From: Candidatus Zixiibacteriota bacterium
Lineage (GTDB): Bacteria; Zixibacteria; MSB-5A5; JAABVY01
Reading direction: 5' to 3'
DNA: 9,556 nt
Assembly (NCBI GenBank): GCA_011777135.1
Contig: JAABVY010000006.1
Span: 12,233-21,788, forward strand
Shown here: one piece after another, positions 6,562 through 9,556 of the stretch
Position numbering within the stretch: position 1 is the stretch's first letter
How the letters are laid out: each line of letters starts with the position of its first letter
Translations under genes and position numbers: made by a program
The notes under the pieces: generated by a model
Database searches by the model: none
Told to the model about the DNA's origin: nothing
What the model saw: only the letters and a program-made list of their open reading frames with translations

Positions 6562-6585
6562 TGTCTTAAATTGTGTCTTAATTTG
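6562..6585 (+). repeat. Tandem 12-bp direct repeat before the sigma factor gene
   Basis: TGTCTTAAATTG (6562-6573) is followed immediately by TGTCTTAATTTG (6574-6585). The two copies differ at one position and abut without a gap. The pair ends 11 bases before the sigma factor ATG. A 12-bp period puts repeated contacts close to one helical turn, as in some operator or activator sites. No convincing -35/-10 pair overlaps it. Confidence 0.5.
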
Positions 6586-6596
6586 AAAGTAATGTT

Positions 6597-7142
6597 ATGA
6601 ATGATCCGGATCTGATAAAGGCTGTCGCCCAAAAGGATAATAACGCTTTCCGCCTGCTTGTAAACAGGCACCAACAGAAGGTGGTGAGCCTCGCTTATAG
6701 ATTTACACGCAACCGTCAGGATGCGGAGGATATCGCGCAGGATGTTTTCTTCACGATCTGGAAAAAAGCCAAAAAATTCAAGGGCGACTCGGCTCTTTCC
6801 ACCTGGATTCACCGCATAACGGTTAACACATCCCTTAACTTCATCAGAAAACATAAACGTGAAAAATCGGATTATGGGGATGAGATAATAGTCTCTAAGG
6901 CCGCACCGGAAACCTTAAATCCGGATCAAGCCATGGAATCTAAGCAAAACAAGAAGATATTATATGAGGCCCTTGACGAACTGCCTGAGAAATACCGCAT
7001 CCCATTAATTCTCAACAAATTAGAAGGCCTCTCTTATAAAGAGGTTGCGGAGACCTTAAAACTCTCCGTGCCGAATATCGAGACCCGTATCCACAGAGCC
7101 AGGAAGGCCTTACAGGGAATTTTGCTTAAAAAGCTGGGATAA
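6597..7142 (+). CDS. ECF-type sigma-70 family RNA polymerase sigma factor
   Basis: The 181-residue protein is the usual length for an extracytoplasmic-function sigma factor. It directs RNA polymerase to a small set of stress promoters. Sigma region 2 spans about 20-88 and includes R-Q-D-A-E-D-I-A-Q-D-V-F (40-51, core-binding and -10 helix) and F-K-G-D-S-A-L-S-T-W-I-H-R-I (61-74). Sigma region 4 spans about 119-172, with L-P-E-K-Y-R-I-P and the helix-turn-helix L-S-Y-K-E-V-A-E-T-L and R-I-H-R-A-R-K-A-L that reads the -35. There is no sigma 1.1 or region 3. The Shine-Dalgarno is weak (GAAAG near 6585-6589). The gene lies 51 bp before its probable anti-sigma factor and heads a four-gene operon. 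Autoregulation through the tandem repeat just upstream is possible but unproven. Confidence 0.95.
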   Translation: MNDPDLIKAVAQKDNNAFRLLVNRHQQKVVSLAYRFTRNRQDAEDIAQDVFFTIWKKAKKFKGDSALSTWIHRITVNTSLNFIRKHKREKSDYGDEIIVSKAAPETLNPDQAMESKQNKKILYEALDELPEKYRIPLILNKLEGLSYKEVAETLKLSVPNIETRIHRARKALQGILLKKLG

Positions 7143-7193
7143 AATGCAAGGTTTGGAAAATATCTGTGTCCAATAGATCGAAATGAGGTTGAT

Positions 7194-7682
7194 ATGAGAG
7201 ATTGCAAGGAAATAAAAGACAGGCTGATCGAGTTCATCGAGGGAAATCTGGAAGACTCGCAGGAAAAAGACTTCCGGAAACATCTGGATGAATGCCAGGA
7301 ATGCCGCGCTCTCTTTAACAGATTTGAGGCCGTTTATAATTCCGCCGACGAATCCGAGGAGATTGAACTCTCCCCCGATTTCATGAACCGCCTGGAAGAG
7401 AGGGTGGAGAAGTATGAAGATGAGAAGGTTTCGCTCTCTGAAATCTGGGAATATTTCTCAGGCAAGGCGCGTCCGGCCATAGCTTCAATTGCCTTAATCG
7501 GCGCAATCATCGCCGGATATTTCCTCGGGAGCGGGGTGGCTGTGCGGGATTATGCCACTGCGGATACCGATGATGTCACTCTGACCGAGTATTACGGAAT
7601 GGATTATTTCGACCTCTCTACCGATCTCGCAGTGCCTGAAATCTATTATGAGATAACCAGCGAGGAGGGTCAAAATGAGTAA
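7194..7682 (+). CDS. Transmembrane zinc-finger (ZAS) anti-sigma factor
   Basis: The 162-residue protein starts at ATG 7194, with GAGG at 7185-7188. Residues 1-40 form a zinc-binding anti-sigma domain: C4, then H30-x3-C34-x2-C37, the classic HxxxCxxC of the ZAS family, which clamps its cognate ECF sigma factor at the inner face of the membrane. A charged linker (50-90) leads to one membrane helix (about 94-117, A-S-I-A-L-I-G-A-I-I-A-G-Y-F-L-G). The remaining 45 residues are acidic and Tyr-rich and should lie outside the membrane. The gene is directly downstream of the sigma factor, and its last 8 bases overlap the next gene, which indicates coupled translation. The periplasmic tail is the likely contact for a signal-sensing partner such as the next protein. 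Confidence 0.92.
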   Translation: MRDCKEIKDRLIEFIEGNLEDSQEKDFRKHLDECQECRALFNRFEAVYNSADESEEIELSPDFMNRLEERVEKYEDEKVSLSEIWEYFSGKARPAIASIALIGAIIAGYFLGSGVAVRDYATADTDDVTLTEYYGMDYFDLSTDLAVPEIYYEITSEEGQNE

Positions 7683-8265
7683 GAAAGTATTCATATTCCT
7701 CCTGGTAATTCTGACCGTCGTAAACCTGGCGGCAACAACCACAATATTATATGAACGCTGGTCCAAGGAACCGCCCGAATCTCCTCGTGAATGGCGAGGC
7801 GATATGCCGCCGCATCCCATGAGACAGAGGCTCGATCTGACCCAGGAACAGATAGTGCAGATCGAGGAATCCCGCAAGGCTTACTGGGAAAATGTGGGAC
7901 CTTCGATCAGGCAATACCGCGAAATGCACAGGACGATGATGGATGAATTGATGAGTGACAACCCGGATATGGATATGATTGACGGCATGGTTGTTCAACT
8001 TGGCAATCTGCAAACACAAATCAAGAGAAAGACAATACAGCATCTTATGAGCGACAGGCAGATTTTCAACCAGGAACAGCGGCGCATAATGATGCGGTCT
8101 TTTATGGAGCATATGGACCGGGAATTCGATCGTCCCATGATGCGTGGTTTCGGACGAGGAATGGATCATCGGGGCAAGATGCATAGAAGATTTTTCGATA
8201 ACGATTCTGTACAGGATAGAATTGAAAACGGTAACAATAAAACATCAAATGGAGGTGCACTATGA
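7675..8265 (+). CDS. Membrane-anchored Spy/CpxP/CnrX-like periplasmic sensor protein
   Basis: The 196-residue protein starts at ATG 7675, with AGGAGGG at 7663-7669. Residues 5-26 are a membrane helix with no clear cleavage site, so the protein is probably anchored with its body in the periplasm. The body is alpha-helical and carries L-T-Q-E-Q (55-59) and a later F-N-Q-E-Q-R-R-I-M (131-139), the paired LTxxQ-type motifs of the Spy/CpxP and Metal_resist families. It is rich in Met and His, especially at 140-172 (for example M-E-H-M-D, D-H-R-G-K-M-H). CnrX of Cupriavidus belongs to this family; it is anchored in the same way and senses nickel/cobalt to release CnrH from CnrY. By position and form this protein is the probable signal sensor for the sigma/anti-sigma pair. 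The ligand (copper, another metal or misfolded protein) is not readable. It overlaps the next gene as ATGA. Confidence 0.82.
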   Translation: MSKKVFIFLLVILTVVNLAATTTILYERWSKEPPESPREWRGDMPPHPMRQRLDLTQEQIVQIEESRKAYWENVGPSIRQYREMHRTMMDELMSDNPDMDMIDGMVVQLGNLQTQIKRKTIQHLMSDRQIFNQEQRRIMMRSFMEHMDREFDRPMMRGFGRGMDHRGKMHRRFFDNDSVQDRIENGNNKTSNGGAL

Positions 8266-8819
8266 AGAGGCACATACTTATTTTCACGGTACTGGCGTTG
8301 TTAGTATTCGGACTTTCAACCGCTTTTGCACAGCCTCGTCAGCAGAGATTTGCTGACAGAGATGATTTTCCGGAATTCACAACCGAGCAGCGCGAGCAGA
8401 TGGATGAGCTGAGAGCCGAACATCAGAAGGAAATGATCCCGCTTCGTGCCGATCTTCGAGTCTTACAGGTTGAACTGCGGGAACTTATTCGCAACGACGC
8501 CTCGCAGTCCGAGATTAACAGCAAACTGGATGAGATCGGCGCGCTGAAAACCAGGATCAGTAAGATGCGCATGGAGAATCATCTCAATATGAGAAATATC
8601 CTTACTGATGAGCAGAAAGAGTTCTTCAAGGATCATCCCAGAATGATGAGATTTATGCATGACGGCATGCGCGGCAAGGGTGATCGCGGAAGAGGATTCC
8701 ATGGAGAATGCCAGGGCTTTGGCCCGGGCAGGTTCGGTGATGATGACGATGACGACGGCGGCTGGGGTATGCGTCGCAACTGGGGCGACAACTGTCCCGG
8801 TCCCTGCATGAACTTCTAA
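8262..8819 (+). CDS. Secreted Spy/CpxP-like periplasmic protein with acidic Gly/Cys tail
   Basis: The 185-residue protein starts at ATG 8262, inside an ATGA overlap with the preceding stop, behind GGAGG (8251-8255). Its signal peptide ends A-F-A before Q24. The helical body has F-T-T-E-Q-R-E-Q-M (39-47) and L-T-D-E-Q-K-E-F-F (114-122), the two LTxxQ motifs of Spy/CpxP-type chaperones, with a charged heptad-like stretch between them (about 60-105). The C-terminal 50 residues are different: His/Gly/Arg-rich, then six aspartates in a row (160-165), and cysteines C150, C178 and C182 with the last pair as C-P-G-P-C. This tail looks suited to metal binding, which is inference. Spy homologues hold unfolded envelope proteins. 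It is the last gene of the sigma operon and the soluble partner of the anchored paralogue before it. Confidence 0.82.
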   Translation: MKRHILIFTVLALLVFGLSTAFAQPRQQRFADRDDFPEFTTEQREQMDELRAEHQKEMIPLRADLRVLQVELRELIRNDASQSEINSKLDEIGALKTRISKMRMENHLNMRNILTDEQKEFFKDHPRMMRFMHDGMRGKGDRGRGFHGECQGFGPGRFGDDDDDDGGWGMRRNWGDNCPGPCMNF

Positions 8820-8876
8820 TCATCAAATAAATGGCGCCAGACTGCTTTAGCGGTTGGTACCAGAAACACGCCTATC

Positions 8877-8914
8877 AAGGGGAGAGCCTCCGGGCCCTTC
8901 CCTTTTTTCTTTTA
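8877..8914 (+). terminator. Rho-independent terminator of the sigma factor operon
   Basis: AAGGGGAGAGCC (8877-8888) pairs with GGCCCTTCCCTT (8893-8904), giving 12 positions with one G-U pair and one A-C mismatch. The tetraloop is TCCG, a stable UNCG type. The run TTTTCTTTT follows. It starts 57 bases after the stop codon of the second Spy-like gene. Confidence 0.88.
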
Positions 8915-8972
8915 AAGCCAAACCTATCTTTATATCTCATCTTTAAAGATGCGGGGCATCGTGAATTTATCG

Positions 8973-9001
8973 TTGACACATTTCCAAAAACAGGTTATAA
9001 A
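8973..9001 (+). promoter_or_regulatory. Strong sigma-70-type promoter of the symporter gene
   Basis: TTGACA (8973-8978) is a perfect -35. After exactly 17 bases comes TATAAA (8996-9001), which matches the -10 at 5 of 6 positions. Transcription is expected near 9008, and the start codon is at 9010, so the mRNA would have almost no leader. Confidence 0.8.
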
Positions 9002-9009
9002 AATTCATC

Positions 9010-9556
9010 ATGGGAATCGTAGAGACCTTAACCAACTGGACTAGCAGCATCTCGGGCTTCCTCTGGTCGGCGCCACTGGCCTTTACCCTTCTCGGCGCCG
9101 GATTGATAATCTCTGTCACACTGAAATTCGTACAGTTCCGGGGCTTCAAGCATGGAATCGAATTAATATCCGGCAAATACGACAAACCTGAACATGAAGG
9201 CGCAATCACACATTTCCAGGCTCTTTCCGCCGCACTCTCGGCCACGATCGGCACCGGCAATATAGTCGGCGTGGCTGAGGCTATCTACTGGGGCGGGCCG
9301 GGTGCAATATTCTGGATGTGGCTGACTGCGCTTTTTGGAATGGCCTTGAAATTCACCTCCTGCACCCTGGCGCAGAAATTCCGCAAGATCGATCCTGACG
9401 GTTATGTGCGCGGCGGGCCCATGTATTACATCGAGATGGGTCTCGGACCCAAGTTTAAGTTCCTGGCTGTAATCTTCGCCTTCTTCACCGCCATAGCCGC
9501 CTTTGGAATCGGCAATATGGCCCAGGCCAATTCTGTCGCAAACGCCCTTTCGGGTC
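9010..9556 (+). CDS. Sodium:alanine (AGCS family) symporter, N-terminal part
   Basis: The gene starts at ATG 9010 and runs off the right edge after 182 codons, about 40% of the family's usual length. An in-frame TAA at 8998 excludes an upstream start. Family landmarks are A-T-I-G-T-G-N-I-V-G-V-A (78-89), Y-W-G-G-P-G-A-I-F-W-M-W (93-104), R-G-G-P-M-Y-Y-I (134-141) and G-I-G-N-M-A-Q-A-N-S (166-175). All are typical of the AgcS/AlsT/DagA transporters that bring in alanine or glycine with sodium. Membrane segments are visible at about 17-40, 69-90, 98-117 and 150-172. The conserved Gly/Asn-rich unwound helices implied in substrate and sodium binding are present. No Shine-Dalgarno sequence precedes the ATG. 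It is transcribed on its own promoter after a strong terminator, so it is unrelated to the sigma operon. Confidence 0.95.
   Translation, partial: MGIVETLTNWTSSISGFLWSAPLAFTLLGAGLIISVTLKFVQFRGFKHGIELISGKYDKPEHEGAITHFQALSAALSATIGTGNIVGVAEAIYWGGPGAIFWMWLTALFGMALKFTSCTLAQKFRKIDPDGYVRGGPMYYIEMGLGPKFKFLAVIFAFFTAIAAFGIGNMAQANSVANALSG

Noticed and set aside
6592..6600. A two-codon upstream frame ATG-TTA-TGA overlapping the sigma factor start
   Set aside because: Such a short frame is likely by chance. A regulatory link to the tRNA-Leu(UAA) in the window would be speculation.
7747..8184. A 145-codon open frame on the minus strand
   Set aside because: It is antisense to the anchored Spy-like gene. 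Its His-rich, low-complexity product is the mirror of Met/His codons on the other strand.
8831..9022. A 63-codon open frame after the sigma operon
   Set aside because: It runs through both the terminator hairpin and the symporter promoter and has no ribosome site.
8967..9260. A 97-codon open frame on the minus strand over the symporter start
   Set aside because: It is antisense to a well-conserved transporter sequence and has no domain.
1..9556. CRISPR array, insertion sequence or prophage
   Set aside because: I saw no spaced repeat arrays, transposase motifs, terminal inverted repeats or phage structural genes. The tRNA shows no duplicated 3' end that would mark an integration site.

Overview
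The window reads as a bacterial chromosome segment with moderate GC and AT-rich intergenic gaps. It probably comes from an uncultured lineage that makes many secreted dockerin proteins. Four genes end in paired dockerin repeats of the pattern D-x-N-x-D-G-x-V-N-V-S-D-A-(V/I)-Y-I-I-N-Y-V-F-x-G-G, with disulfide-type cysteines around them. From memory this style is common in candidate Zixibacteria and other FCB-group genomes. That placement is inference and not a computed result. The architecture (signal peptides, a lipoprotein-like protein, Spy/CnrX-like proteins) suggests a diderm cell.

Left edge, minus strand: the first 36 codons of a squalene/phytoene synthase-like protein (1-110). Upstream of it, also on minus, is a secreted protein with two Ig/HYR-like domains, a von Willebrand A domain and a C-terminal dockerin (363-1907). 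It ends at a perfect-palindrome terminator. A 422-bp divergent gap follows.

Plus strand, 2330-5581: a three-gene operon of secreted dockerin proteins. The first is little more than a signal peptide plus a dockerin. The second is a beta-helix with a BACON-like domain and a dockerin. The third is an unrecognised domain with a dockerin. The gaps are 26 and 10 bp, and the operon ends at a hairpin terminator. Next, on minus, come tRNA-Leu(UAA) and a 178-residue probable lipoprotein whose exported domain resembles a cohesin. The window therefore may hold both halves of a cohesin-dockerin surface assembly, although nothing here is an obvious polysaccharide-degrading enzyme.

Plus strand, 6597-8819: an ECF sigma factor, a zinc-finger (ZAS) transmembrane anti-sigma factor, and two Spy/CpxP/CnrX-like periplasmic proteins. 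The second to fourth genes overlap. The layout resembles metal- or envelope-stress switches of the CnrYXH type, in which an anchored periplasmic helical sensor controls release of the sigma factor. A strong terminator follows.

Right edge: the start of a sodium:alanine (AGCS) symporter. Its near-consensus promoter sits so close to the ATG that the mRNA should be leaderless. The lipoprotein gene shows the same promoter-to-ATG geometry.
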